A DNA stretch of 10,307 nt from Rhodoferax sp. UBA4409 (GTDB taxonomy: Bacteria > Pseudomonadota > Gammaproteobacteria > Burkholderiales > Burkholderiaceae_C): assembly GCA_002390825.1 (NCBI GenBank), contig DGQR01000057.1, positions 9,703 to 20,009 on the forward strand, read 5' to 3'. How positions within the stretch are numbered: the first letter of the stretch is position 1; every line of letters starts with the position of its first letter. This document shows, in pieces, positions 1 to 6,872 of this stretch. The position numbers were made by a program, and so were the translations under genes. The notes below the pieces were generated by a model. That model saw only the letters and a program-made list of their open reading frames with translations, ran no database searches and was not told the DNA's origin.

Positions 1-367
1 CGCGGTGGTGGCCAGCGAGGTCCGAAGCCTGGCCGGTAGATCGGCCGAGGCCGCCAAAGAAATCAAGACCCTGATCAGCACCAGCGTGGACCGTGTGGAG
101 CAAGGCACTACCTTGGTCGATAAAGCCGGCGAAACCATGACCGAAGTGGTGAGCAGCATCCGCCGGGTGACAGACATCATGGGCGAGATCAGCGCCGCCA
201 GCGCTGCGCAGTCCGAAGGCGTGAACGAGGTCGGCGAAGCTGTTGCCCAGATGGATCAGGCCACTCAGCAAAATGCATCTTTGGTGGAAGAAATGGCCGC
301 TGCCGCCGGCAGTTTGCGCCAACAGGCCCAGGACTTGGTGCGCACTGTGGCGGTGTTTCACCCATAG
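1..367 (+). CDS. Methyl-accepting chemotaxis protein, C-terminal part (5' truncated by window edge)
   Basis: This is the last 121 codons of a chemoreceptor; the reading frame is open at the left edge and ends at TAG 365-367. The visible protein is the descending arm of the cytoplasmic signalling hairpin. It begins just after the conserved tip, at AVVASEVRSLAGRSAEAAKE, and continues through the methylation-helix region (GETMTEVV, then MDQATQQNASLVEEMAAAA) to a short tail ending AVFHP. Roughly three quarters of residues match the same region of the complete chemoreceptor at 2903-4909, so the two are paralogues. Such proteins form trimers of receptor dimers that control the CheA kinase through CheW. 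No CheR-binding pentapeptide of the NWETF kind is present at the C-terminus. The ligand domain lies outside the window, so the stimulus cannot be guessed. An apparent GTG start at position 5 is internal to the gene. Confidence 0.95.
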   Translation, partial: AVVASEVRSLAGRSAEAAKEIKTLISTSVDRVEQGTTLVDKAGETMTEVVSSIRRVTDIMGEISAASAAQSEGVNEVGEAVAQMDQATQQNASLVEEMAAAAGSLRQQAQDLVRTVAVFHP

Positions 368-383
368 CCCCAGCGGGTGTAGT

Positions 384-406
384 GCCGGCCGCCCTGCGGG
401 GCTGGC
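384..406 (+). other. GC-rich hairpin after the partial chemoreceptor gene, possible weak terminator
   Basis: The arms GCCGGCC (384-390) and GGCTGGC (400-406) can pair over 7 bp with one G-T wobble, 17 bases after the chemoreceptor stop. Only three T residues follow (GGGTTT), so it is a poor match to an intrinsic terminator. It may end or attenuate transcription before the hydrolase gene at 461, or protect the 3' end of the mcp message. Apart from this hairpin, I see no clear promoter or Shine-Dalgarno in the 368-460 gap. Confidence 0.3.
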
Positions 407-460
407 GGGTTTGGCACCTTGGGGCATGATGGCAGCCTTTTAACCCCCTCCGTTTGACTG

Positions 461-1492
461 ATGCCCGGCAACCGCTCTGTACCGAACCGCTTCTCCAACT
501 CGGACCCGCAGGTCCAGCTCGGTAATTTTCCTTGGTACGAGATGTTGTGGCGCACATTGCGCGGTGATTTCAAGCCGCTTCGCGCGCCAGACCAAGGCTA
601 TGCGGCTTTTGAAGCGGCATGGACCGTACCCGTAAACCACGATGCTTTGCGGCAAGCGCCGGAGACACCACAGGTGACCTGGCTAGGGCATGTGACCGTG
701 TTGCTGCAAGTCGCGGGGCTAAATATCTTGATGGACCCCACGCTGGCAGAGTTTGCCGGCCCGGGGGGCAGGGTCGGTGCCCGCCGCCGTGTGAAGGCGC
801 CGCTGACGCCCGCGCAGCTGCCCCGCATTGATCTGGTGTTGATCTCTCATAACCATTACGACCATTTGTGCGATGCCACGATCCGTGGCCTGTTGGCCGC
901 CGGTCAGACGCCGCGCTTTATTGTGCCCAAGGGGCTGAAAGCCTGGTTTGACCAGCGTGGCATTTCCCGGGTGCAAGAGCTGGATTGGTGGGAGTCGCTC
1001 GATGTGGCGGAGGGTATCCGGGTGCACTTCACGCCGGCTCAGCACTGGAGTCGGCGCACCCCGTGGGACACCAATGCCTCGTTGTGGGGGGGCTATTGTC
1101 TGGAGTGGCATGCAGCGCCCGCGGCGCCTTGGCGGTTTTTGTTCCCCGGTGACACCGGTTACAGCCGTGACTTTCAAGCTATCCGCCAGAGGATCGGGCG
1201 TATGGATTTTGTGGCGCTCCCCATCGGGGCTTACCTGCCGCGCGACTTCATGAAGCCGATGCACGTGAACCCGGCCGATGCGGTGCAGATGCTGCTGGAC
1301 CTCGACGCGCCCCTCGCCATGGGCGTGCATTGGGGCACCTTCATGCTGACCCAAGAAGCATTTGATCAACCCCCACGCGACCTTGCGATCGCGCTGGCCG
1401 AGCGCAATCTCGCACCCGGGCACGTGTGGCTAATGCGGCATGGCGAGACCCGCGCCATACCGCTACCAGCGGTGGACCGGATCGCGGCTTAA
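461..1492 (+). CDS. MBL-fold metallo-hydrolase, NAPE-PLD/UlaG-like
   Basis: A 343-residue member of the metallo-beta-lactamase superfamily, in the branch that includes N-acylphosphatidylethanolamine phospholipase D and UlaG-type lactonases. The metal motifs are intact. HNHYDH at 130-135 gives the HxHxDH site. H195 in PAQHWS, D231 in PGDTGY and H290 in VHWGTF are the expected remaining zinc ligands. The family strings PIGAYLPRDFM and HVNPADAV (from H268) also resemble NAPE-PLD. There is no signal peptide or membrane segment, so it is probably cytoplasmic or peripheral. The ATG at 461 is preceded by no good Shine-Dalgarno but gives the NRFSNSDP-like N-terminus expected for the family. The gene ends convergently with purT, the two stops sharing TTAA at 1489-1492. 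The real substrate cannot be read from sequence; bacterial relatives are often annotated as phospholipase D or outer-membrane-associated hydrolases with little biochemical proof. Confidence 0.9.
   Translation: MPGNRSVPNRFSNSDPQVQLGNFPWYEMLWRTLRGDFKPLRAPDQGYAAFEAAWTVPVNHDALRQAPETPQVTWLGHVTVLLQVAGLNILMDPTLAEFAGPGGRVGARRRVKAPLTPAQLPRIDLVLISHNHYDHLCDATIRGLLAAGQTPRFIVPKGLKAWFDQRGISRVQELDWWESLDVAEGIRVHFTPAQHWSRRTPWDTNASLWGGYCLEWHAAPAAPWRFLFPGDTGYSRDFQAIRQRIGRMDFVALPIGAYLPRDFMKPMHVNPADAVQMLLDLDAPLAMGVHWGTFMLTQEAFDQPPRDLAIALAERNLAPGHVWLMRHGETRAIPLPAVDRIAA
1489..1492. other. Shared convergent stop codons (TTAA)
   Basis: The hydrolase stop TAA occupies 1490-1492 on the plus strand and the purT stop TAA occupies 1491-1489 on the minus strand, so the palindrome TTAA ends both genes. 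There is no room for an intrinsic terminator between them. Each transcript must therefore terminate inside, or run antisense into, the other gene. Confidence 0.95.
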
Positions 1493-2703
1493 ACCACGCG
1501 CGGTTTTACTTTTGACGCAGCCAGCTTGGCGTTGCTGCGTGCGGTGTCGGTGTCTTCGGCCCGTGCCAGCGCAACCCCCATACGTCGCTTGGTAAAGCTC
1601 TCGGGTTTGCCGAATAGGCGCAGATCGGTGCCGGGGATTGCCAAGGCCTCGTCCACCCCGTCAAACACCATGCCCTGGGCATCGGCACCGCCGTAAATCA
1701 CGGCACTGGCGCCCGGATTACGCAAAGAAGTGTCGACCGGCAAGCCCAGAATCGCGCGGGCATGGAGCTCAAATTCGCTTTGGTGCTGGGTGCACAGGGT
1801 CACCAAGCCGGTGTCGTGGGGGCGGGGGCTGACCTCGCTGAACCACACTTGTTCGCCTTTGACAAACAACTCCACCCCAAACAGGCCTTGCCCGCCCAGG
1901 TTGTCGGTCACCGCCTTGGAGACTTCGCGTGCGCGCTCCAGGGCGGCGGCGTGCATTTGCATGGGCTGCCAGCTTTCGACATAGTCGCCACTGACCTGCA
2001 CGTGGCCGATGGGGTCGCAAAAGTTGGTCACGATCTGGCCATCTGCGCCGACCGAGCGCACGGTGAGCTGGGTGATTTCGTAATCGAAATCGATAAACCC
2101 TTCCACAATGACCCGGCCGTGGCTGACGCGGCCGCCGGCCATGGCGTAGTCCCATGCTTTTTGGACATCTTCCGGGCCGTCAATTTTGCTTTGGCCTTTG
2201 CCGGAGCTGCTCATGACCGGTTTGACGATACAGGGGTAGCCGATGCCTTGCCCGTTTACTCCATCGATCGCCGCCTGCAACTCGGCGAGCGAGTCACAAA
2301 ACTGGTAGGGGCTGGTGGGCAGGCCCAAAGTTTCTGCTGCCAAGCGGCGGATGCCTTCGCGGTCCATCGTCAAGCGGGCGGCCCGGGCGGTCGGAATCAC
2401 GCGCACCGTGCCTGCGGCCTCCAGCTCTTCGAGCATGGGCGTGGCAATGGCTTCAATCTCCGGCACCACTAGCATGGGGCGCTCCGCTTCAATCAGTGCC
2501 TTGAGCTGCGCCGGATCACTCATGGTGATCGTGCGCGCGTGGTGGGCCACTTGCTGACCGGGCGCGTTGTCATAGCGATCTACCGCAATGGTCTCGACCC
2601 CCAGGCGTTGCAGTGCAATCAACACTTCTTTGCCCAATTCACCGCTGCCGAGCAGCATTACTTTTGTCGCATGGGGGGAGAGAGGCGTTCCGAGTGTGGT
2701 CAT
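1489..2703 (-). CDS. purT: Formate-dependent phosphoribosylglycinamide formyltransferase (GAR transformylase 2)
   Basis: PurT carries out the third step of purine synthesis using formate and ATP instead of 10-formyl-tetrahydrofolate, making formyl-GAR through a formyl phosphate intermediate. The 404-residue product is close in length to E. coli PurT (392) and co-linear with it. GSGELGKE at 19-26 and VPEIEAIAT at 80-88 mark the N-terminal GAR-binding part. The ATP-grasp domain follows, with KPVMSSSGKG at 161-170, ESWQPMQM at 243-250 and SEVSPRPHDTG at 289-299. The last section, with LFGKP and RRMGVALA, is the usual C-terminal barrel. I chose ATG at 2703 over an in-frame TTG at 2709 because it gives an N-terminus, MTTLGTPL, matching the E. 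coli enzyme (MTLLGTAL). No clear Shine-Dalgarno is visible, and an eight-base C run sits 8 bases upstream of the start on the coding strand. No other purine gene is nearby, so it appears monocistronic. Confidence 0.97.
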   Translation of the reverse strand: MTTLGTPLSPHATKVMLLGSGELGKEVLIALQRLGVETIAVDRYDNAPGQQVAHHARTITMSDPAQLKALIEAERPMLVVPEIEAIATPMLEELEAAGTVRVIPTARAARLTMDREGIRRLAAETLGLPTSPYQFCDSLAELQAAIDGVNGQGIGYPCIVKPVMSSSGKGQSKIDGPEDVQKAWDYAMAGGRVSHGRVIVEGFIDFDYEITQLTVRSVGADGQIVTNFCDPIGHVQVSGDYVESWQPMQMHAAALERAREVSKAVTDNLGGQGLFGVELFVKGEQVWFSEVSPRPHDTGLVTLCTQHQSEFELHARAILGLPVDTSLRNPGASAVIYGGADAQGMVFDGVDEALAIPGTDLRLFGKPESFTKRRMGVALARAEDTDTARSNAKLAASKVKPRVV

Positions 2704-2711
2704 GGTCAAGA

Positions 2712-2719
2712 GGGGGGGG
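2712..2719. repeat. G8/C8 homopolymer in the purT leader
   Basis: Eight consecutive G residues on the plus strand, read as eight C residues in the purT 5' leader, 8 bases upstream of the ATG at 2703. The tract occupies the place where a Shine-Dalgarno would normally lie, and no purine-rich site replaces it. Such tracts can slip in length. Here a change would alter leader length, not the reading frame. Confidence 0.85.
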
Positions 2720-2853
2720 TAAAGATGGTTAGGATGCGATTGTCGGTGTGAACAGGGCAGGTTCGGTGGAGGACCGGATTTTCAAACCAAAAACCCTTTT
2801 GCCCTCATGGGGATGTGCGGTTTTTATGCTTTTTTCATTAAATCCATTAAATT

Positions 2854-2880
2854 TAAAGATCTGTAAGTTGCGTCTGATGT
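2854..2880 (+). promoter_or_regulatory. Candidate sigma-28 (FliA) promoter for the chemoreceptor gene
   Basis: TAAAGATC at 2854-2861 matches the FliA -35 box (TAAAGTTT) in its TAAAG core. It is followed after exactly 11 bases by TCTGATGT at 2873-2880, which shares C and the GAT core with the FliA -10 box (GCCGATAA). The spacing is canonical and chemoreceptors are typical FliA targets. The -10 match is only 4 of 8, so this is a candidate. The region just upstream (about 2821-2853) is strongly AT-rich against the GC-rich background and carries a 9-base-period duplication of CATTAAAT (2836-2843 and 2845-2852), which could act as an upstream activating element. Confidence 0.4.
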
Positions 2881-2902
2881 CGGTCGCTGAATTGGAGTCC
2901 CT

Positions 2903-4909
2903 ATGCAGCAAAGTTCCTGGTTTTCCCGCTTAGGCGTGGGTAGCAAGCTCTCTTTGAGCTTGATGGCAATGGTGAGCGTATTCGTCGCCCTGCTCGTGAT
3001 AAGCATCGGTGTGACCTTGGTCCGCGTGGTGGAGTCCCGTGCCAGCGATGAGGTCGCAGAGAAAACCAAACTCATCGTGTCTTTGGTCGAGGCCACCGAC
3101 AGTGATTTGCGCAGCCGTACGGTCACTCTGGCCAAAACGTTTGACGCGCGGCTCGGTGCCGGGTTTGATTTGACCGGAGAGAGCATCGACATTGCCGGCA
3201 AACCCACGCCAGCACTGGCCTTGGGTGGCAAACCCATCAATATGGATTTCAGCGTGGTGGATCAATTCACCGAGGCCACCGGCGCAGTAGCGACCATCTT
3301 TGCGGCATCGGGCCAAGACTTTGTGCGGGTGAGCACTTCCCTGAAAAACGACAAGGGCGAACGTGTGGTGGGCACACTGCTTGACCGCGCCCACCCCGGC
3401 TACAAAGCCGTGATTGAGGGCGGGACCTATGCCGGACCGGCGACCCTGTTCGGGCGCCAGTACATGACACACTATGAGCCGATCAAAAATACCGCAGGCA
3501 AAGTCGTTGGGTTGGCATTCGTGGGCATGGACTTCAGCAATTACTTGAAGCAACTCAAAGACACGATCCGCGCCATGAAGATCGGCGAGACCGGCTACTT
3601 TTATGTGCTGGACGCCCGCACGGGCCCCAATTTGGGCAACCTGATCGTGCACCCCGCCCAAGAGGGCAAAAACATTCTGGATTCCAAAGACTCCAGCGGC
3701 CGTGAATTCATCAAAGAGATCCTCGAGCAGAAAAACGGCAGCATTCGCTACCCCTGGAAGAATGCCGAACTCGGCGACTCTGCCGCGCGTGAGAAGGTCG
3801 TGGCCTTCAGCCACTTGAAGCCTCTCAACTGGGTGATCGCTGGCGGCGCCTATGTGGATGAGTTCACTTCTGAGGTGCGTCAGATCCGGAATATTTTTGC
3901 CGCGGTGGGCGTGGGCGTTGTGCTCTTGACGGCCATTGTGTTGTTTGTGATGGTGAAGCGACTGGTGTCGGTGCCATTGCAGCAGGTGCAGCTTGCCGCC
4001 AGCCAAATCGCCAGCGGCGACTTGACGGTGCAGATCAAGGCCCAGAGCCAGGATGAAATCGGGCGCCTGGTCGAAGCGATCAACCAGATCGGTTCTGGCC
4101 TGGCTGGTGTGGTGTCGTCGGTGCGCGAAGGCTCTGAGAGTGTGGCCAATGCCAGCTCCGAAATTGCCCAAGGCAACCACGACCTGTCGATGCGCACCGA
4201 GCAGCAAGCCAGCGCGCTGCAGCAGACGGCTAGCAGCATGGCCACTCTGAGCAGCACTGTGAACCACAACGTGGACAACGCCCGCCAAGCCAACCAGATG
4301 GCCGTGAACGCCTCAGACGTGGCCCTGCGCGGTGGTCAGGTGATGGACCAGGTGGTGGAAACCATGAAGGGTATCAACCAGTCCTCGGCACGGATTGCAG
4401 ACATTATTGGTGTGATTGACGGCATTGCCTTCCAAACCAACATCCTGGCCTTGAATGCTGCGGTCGAGGCAGCGCGTGCGGGTGAGCAGGGTCGTGGTTT
4501 TGCGGTGGTGGCTAGCGAGGTTCGCTCCTTGGCAGGCCGGAGTGCCGAGGCGGCCAAAGAGATCAAGGGCTTGATTGATGACAGCGTCGGACGTGTAGAG
4601 CAGGGCACCAAGCTGGTGAACCAGGCGGGTGAGACTATGACCGAGGTGGTTGCGTCGATCCGGCGGGTGAATGACATCATGGGCGAGATCACGGCGGCGA
4701 GCTCTGAGCAGAGCGCCGGTGTGCACCAAGTGAGCGACGCGGTGAACCAGATGGACCAGACCACCCAACAGAACGCCGCACTGGTCGAGCAAATGGCTGC
4801 CGCAGCGAGCAGCTTGCGCACCCAAGCGGGCGAGCTGGTCAATACCGTAGCGGTGTTCCGGACCGGCAACGATGCCGGTCACTCGTCCACCCGCTTACTT
4901 TCGCATTAA
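2903..4909 (+). CDS. Methyl-accepting chemotaxis protein with periplasmic Cache 3/Cache 2-type sensor
   Basis: A complete 668-residue transmembrane chemoreceptor. Membrane segment 1 spans about residues 16-38. A large periplasmic sensor follows (about 39-325), with the signature of the Cache 3/Cache 2 fusion family: ATIFAASGQDFVRVSTSL near 130-147, AHPGYKAV, LFGRQYMTHYEPI, and a second half with GETGYFYVLDA and LNWVIAGGAY. Membrane segment 2 is about 330-351, then a HAMP domain (352-405, with ASGDLTVQI and DEIGRL) and the signalling domain. The hairpin tip, from DGIAFQTNILALNAAVEAAR to GEQGRGFAVVA, lies at about 506-537. No NWETF-like tether is seen at the C-terminus (RLLSH). GGAG at 2894-2897, five bases before ATG 2903, supports the start. 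Related Cache domains bind small molecules such as carboxylic acids or amino acids; the ligand here is unknown. The last 15 bases overlap the convergent arginase gene. Confidence 0.96.
   Translation: MQQSSWFSRLGVGSKLSLSLMAMVSVFVALLVISIGVTLVRVVESRASDEVAEKTKLIVSLVEATDSDLRSRTVTLAKTFDARLGAGFDLTGESIDIAGKPTPALALGGKPINMDFSVVDQFTEATGAVATIFAASGQDFVRVSTSLKNDKGERVVGTLLDRAHPGYKAVIEGGTYAGPATLFGRQYMTHYEPIKNTAGKVVGLAFVGMDFSNYLKQLKDTIRAMKIGETGYFYVLDARTGPNLGNLIVHPAQEGKNILDSKDSSGREFIKEILEQKNGSIRYPWKNAELGDSAAREKVVAFSHLKPLNWVIAGGAYVDEFTSEVRQIRNIFAAVGVGVVLLTAIVLFVMVKRLVSVPLQQVQLAASQIASGDLTVQIKAQSQDEIGRLVEAINQIGSGLAGVVSSVREGSESVANASSEIAQGNHDLSMRTEQQASALQQTASSMATLSSTVNHNVDNARQANQMAVNASDVALRGGQVMDQVVETMKGINQSSARIADIIGVIDGIAFQTNILALNAAVEAARAGEQGRGFAVVASEVRSLAGRSAEAAKEIKGLIDDSVGRVEQGTKLVNQAGETMTEVVASIRRVNDIMGEITAASSEQSAGVHQVSDAVNQMDQTTQQNAALVEQMAAAASSLRTQAGELVNTVAVFRTGNDAGHSSTRLLSH
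4861..4880. other. Perfect 8-bp hairpin at the chemoreceptor/arginase convergent junction
   Basis: GACCGGCA (4861-4868), loop ACGA, TGCCGGTC (4873-4880) form a perfect GC-rich inverted repeat. In the chemoreceptor message it lies within the last 16 codons. In the arginase message it lies 14 bases after the stop codon, a natural terminator position. Neither strand has a T tract after it, so a standard intrinsic terminator is not supported. It could act with Rho or protect a 3' end. Confidence 0.55.
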
Positions 4910-5809
4910 GGTACTTTTCCCGAACAGGGATTCGATCAAATCCACCGCCACTTCGGCGGTGCGATTACGTTCATCGAGCGCGGGGTTCAGTTCGAACACA
5001 TCCAGGCTGCCCATGCGCCCGGTGTCTGCAATCATTTCCATGCAGAGCTGCGCTTCGCGGTAGGTGGGGCCACCTCGCACGGTGGTGCCTACGCCGGGTG
5101 CGATATCCGGATCCAGAAAGTCGACATCAAAGCTCACATGCAGGTGGGTGTTGCTGTCCATCAGCGCGAGGGCCAGTTCCATGGCGGAGCGCATGCCCAT
5201 CTCGTCGATGTAGCGCATGTCGAACACTTCGATGTTCTGCTCATGCACGAAGCGCTTTTCGCCTTCATCCACGCTGCGGATACCGATTTGGCGTACCCAC
5301 TTGGGTGAGATCGCCGGCACCTGACCACCAATCTCGATCAATTCCTGCGGGCCGAAACCGCAAAGGCAGGCCACGGGCATGCCATGGATGTTGCCGCTCG
5401 GGGTGAGCGAGTTGGTGTTGAAGTCGGCATGGGCGTCCAGCCACAGCACCCGCAGCTTTTTGCCGGTGTCGCGGCAGTGGCGGGCCACGGCGCTGATCGA
5501 GCCGATACCCAGGCAGTGGTCACCGCCCAGCACGATGGGCATGCGCCCGTCTTGCAACTCGGCGTAGACCGCGTCATGCAGGCTGCGGTTCCACGCAGTC
5601 ACTTCAGGCAAATGGCGGTACCCGTTGACAGGGGGTTGCCACGGGTTGTTGGGCCCGCTGAGGTTGCCGGTGTCACGGACCTCGAGTCCGTGGCTCTGCA
5701 AAACGTGGTGGATGCCCGCCACGCGCAAGGCCTCCGGCCCCATGCTGGCGCCGCGGCTGCCCGCGCCGATGTCGGTTGGAGCGCCAATCAGGCTGATGTG
5801 TCGGTTCAT
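4895..5809 (-). CDS. rocF: Arginase (L-arginine amidinohydrolase)
   Basis: Arginase hydrolyses L-arginine to L-ornithine and urea in the cytoplasm with a two-manganese centre. All metal-ligand motifs of the ureohydrolase family are present in the 304-residue product. H98 lies in LGGDHCLG, D125/H127/D129 in LDAHAD, and D228/D230 in SFDVDFLDP. The SGNIHGMP segment (138-145) supplies the catalytic histidine H142. The family ending FELNPALDERN, then a helix, is intact. Arginase is favoured over agmatinase because of SGNIHGMP, the DIAPGVGTTVRGG loop and the length. I chose the ATG at 5809: it overlaps the upstream asparaginase stop as ATGA and begins directly with the first beta strand (ISLIGAP). 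A longer frame upstream adds a proline/arginine-rich piece with no support. No Shine-Dalgarno is seen before this ATG, which fits translational coupling. The 3' end overlaps the chemoreceptor gene by 15 bases. Confidence 0.95.
   Translation of the reverse strand: MNRHISLIGAPTDIGAGSRGASMGPEALRVAGIHHVLQSHGLEVRDTGNLSGPNNPWQPPVNGYRHLPEVTAWNRSLHDAVYAELQDGRMPIVLGGDHCLGIGSISAVARHCRDTGKKLRVLWLDAHADFNTNSLTPSGNIHGMPVACLCGFGPQELIEIGGQVPAISPKWVRQIGIRSVDEGEKRFVHEQNIEVFDMRYIDEMGMRSAMELALALMDSNTHLHVSFDVDFLDPDIAPGVGTTVRGGPTYREAQLCMEMIADTGRMGSLDVFELNPALDERNRTAEVAVDLIESLFGKSTLMRK
5806..5809 (-). other. ATGA stop/start overlap coupling asparaginase and arginase
   Basis: On the minus strand, ATGA contains the arginase start ATG (5809-5807) and the asparaginase stop TGA (5808-5806). 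Such four-base overlaps usually mean re-initiation by the same ribosome. This shows that the two genes form one operon with asparaginase first. Confidence 0.9.
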
Positions 5810-6813
5810 GGTGTTTGCAATTGGAAAACAGGGAGCCGCTCGCCGACCAGCAGGCCGCGGGCGTTGCGAATTTCGGCGGCACGCCACGGCTTCAAAGCGG
5901 CGCGCTGCGCCTCATCAAGCCAGCCGAGCTGGTCGAGGACCTCCACGCTGGCTGCAAACAGGGCGGGCTTGTTGCCATCGATGATCTTGAGGGCAAAGGC
6001 CTCGCCCCGGCTTTTGCTGCCCACCACCTGCACGCCATCTGCACCGACCTTGCTCACCCAGTCGCCTCTGCCTACGCGCATGAAGTCCAGGTCGTTACGC
6101 CCTGTGCCGCTCACCATCTCGGGGTAGGCGGTCATGGCTTCGCTCAAAAGTGCGAAGCTGGTACCGAACTCGGCATCCTGCGCGCCACTGGCCAGGCGCG
6201 CATAGCCGGTCGCCAGCTTGGACAAGGGCATGGCAAAGTTGGGTGCAGAGCATCCGTCAATGCCGCGCGGCATGTCTTGCACGTCCATGCCGACGGCGCG
6301 GGCAACATCCCGGGCAATAGCTTGCTGCAGCGGATGATCGGGGGCGGTGTAGTCGTCCAGGGGCAGGTCATGCTGCACGCAATAGGCCACGAACCCGGCG
6401 TGTTTGCCGCTGCAGTTGTTGTGGGCTTCGGTGTAGGTGGCCCCTTCGGGTGCGCCTTTGTCAAAGTAGCTGAACAGCAGTGGCACATGGCAACCGCAGC
6501 GCAGGGTCTGATAGGTGTTGCCCGATTTGCTCAACATGCTGACGGCGGCATCCACGTGCATGGCCTCGCCGTTGTGGCTGGCGCAGAGCAGGGCGTTTTC
6601 AGCCTGGGTGAAGCCGAAAGTCGCGGGGCCACCCGCTTCGACAAAAGGCAGTGCTTGCAGCGCCTTCAGGGTGGACCGGGTAAAGGTCACCAAGTGCGGG
6701 TCACCGGCAAAGGCCGTGAGTTGTCCGAGGCGGTTGGTCACAGCGACCGCGCCGAAATGCAGGCACTCGGGGGTGCCGCCACGGGTGAGTTGGATCAGGG
6801 GTGTGAGGTTCAA
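5806..6813 (-). CDS. L-asparaginase, Rhizobium etli (ReAV) type, Asparaginase_II family
   Basis: Hydrolyses L-asparagine to aspartate and ammonia. The protein belongs to the asparaginase class typified by Rhizobium etli, structurally related to serine beta-lactamases and unlike the E. coli AnsA/AnsB enzymes. With a TTG start at 6813 it has 335 residues. Key residues known from the R. etli enzyme are all visible: S47 and K50 in the SxxK motif (TRSTLKAL), S79 in CASHNGE, the zinc-site C134 and K137 in NNCSGKHAG, and C188 in GIDGCSAPNFA. The spacing between these residues is the same as I recall for ReAV (48, 51, 80, 135, 138, 189). I chose TTG 6813 because AGGAGAG (6828-6822) lies 8 bases ahead of it. 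A GTG at 6834 would place that site inside the gene. No signal peptide is seen, so it is cytoplasmic. It is the first gene of an operon with arginase. Confidence 0.92.
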   Translation of the reverse strand: MNLTPLIQLTRGGTPECLHFGAVAVTNRLGQLTAFAGDPHLVTFTRSTLKALQALPFVEAGGPATFGFTQAENALLCASHNGEAMHVDAAVSMLSKSGNTYQTLRCGCHVPLLFSYFDKGAPEGATYTEAHNNCSGKHAGFVAYCVQHDLPLDDYTAPDHPLQQAIARDVARAVGMDVQDMPRGIDGCSAPNFAMPLSKLATGYARLASGAQDAEFGTSFALLSEAMTAYPEMVSGTGRNDLDFMRVGRGDWVSKVGADGVQVVGSKSRGEAFALKIIDGNKPALFAASVEVLDQLGWLDEAQRAALKPWRAAEIRNARGLLVGERLPVFQLQTP

Positions 6814-6821
6814 GTGCGTGT

Positions 6822-6828
6822 CTCTCCT
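6822..6828 (-). promoter_or_regulatory. Shine-Dalgarno deciding the asparaginase TTG start
   Basis: AGGAGAG on the minus strand, 8 bases upstream of TTG 6813-6811. It is one of the better ribosome sites in the window and falls inside the reading frame if the GTG at 6834 is used, so it argues for the shorter protein with a rare TTG start. Confidence 0.65.
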
Positions 6829-6872
6829 GCACACAAGCGTATCCGAATTTGCGCATTCCCTTGCCCGGGCTG

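Noticed and set aside
719..1423. Open frame of 234 codons on the minus strand opposite the MBL-fold hydrolase
   Set aside because: It shows no recognisable domain, and the plus-strand frame has an intact zinc site.
1762..2472. Open frame of 236 codons on the plus strand opposite purT
   Set aside because: It is a shadow of purT; its repetitive Ala/Gly/His-rich translation has no family features.
2930..4288. Long open frame (about 450 codons) on the minus strand opposite the chemoreceptor gene
   Set aside because: Its translation is rich in His, Gln and Arg with no domain, and it mirrors the strongly biased codons of a clear chemoreceptor. It is a GC-driven shadow.
5810..5887. A 26-residue N-terminal extension of arginase
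   Set aside because: The extension lies inside the asparaginase gene, is arginine/proline-rich and not part of the arginase fold; the ATGA overlap gives a normal-length enzyme.
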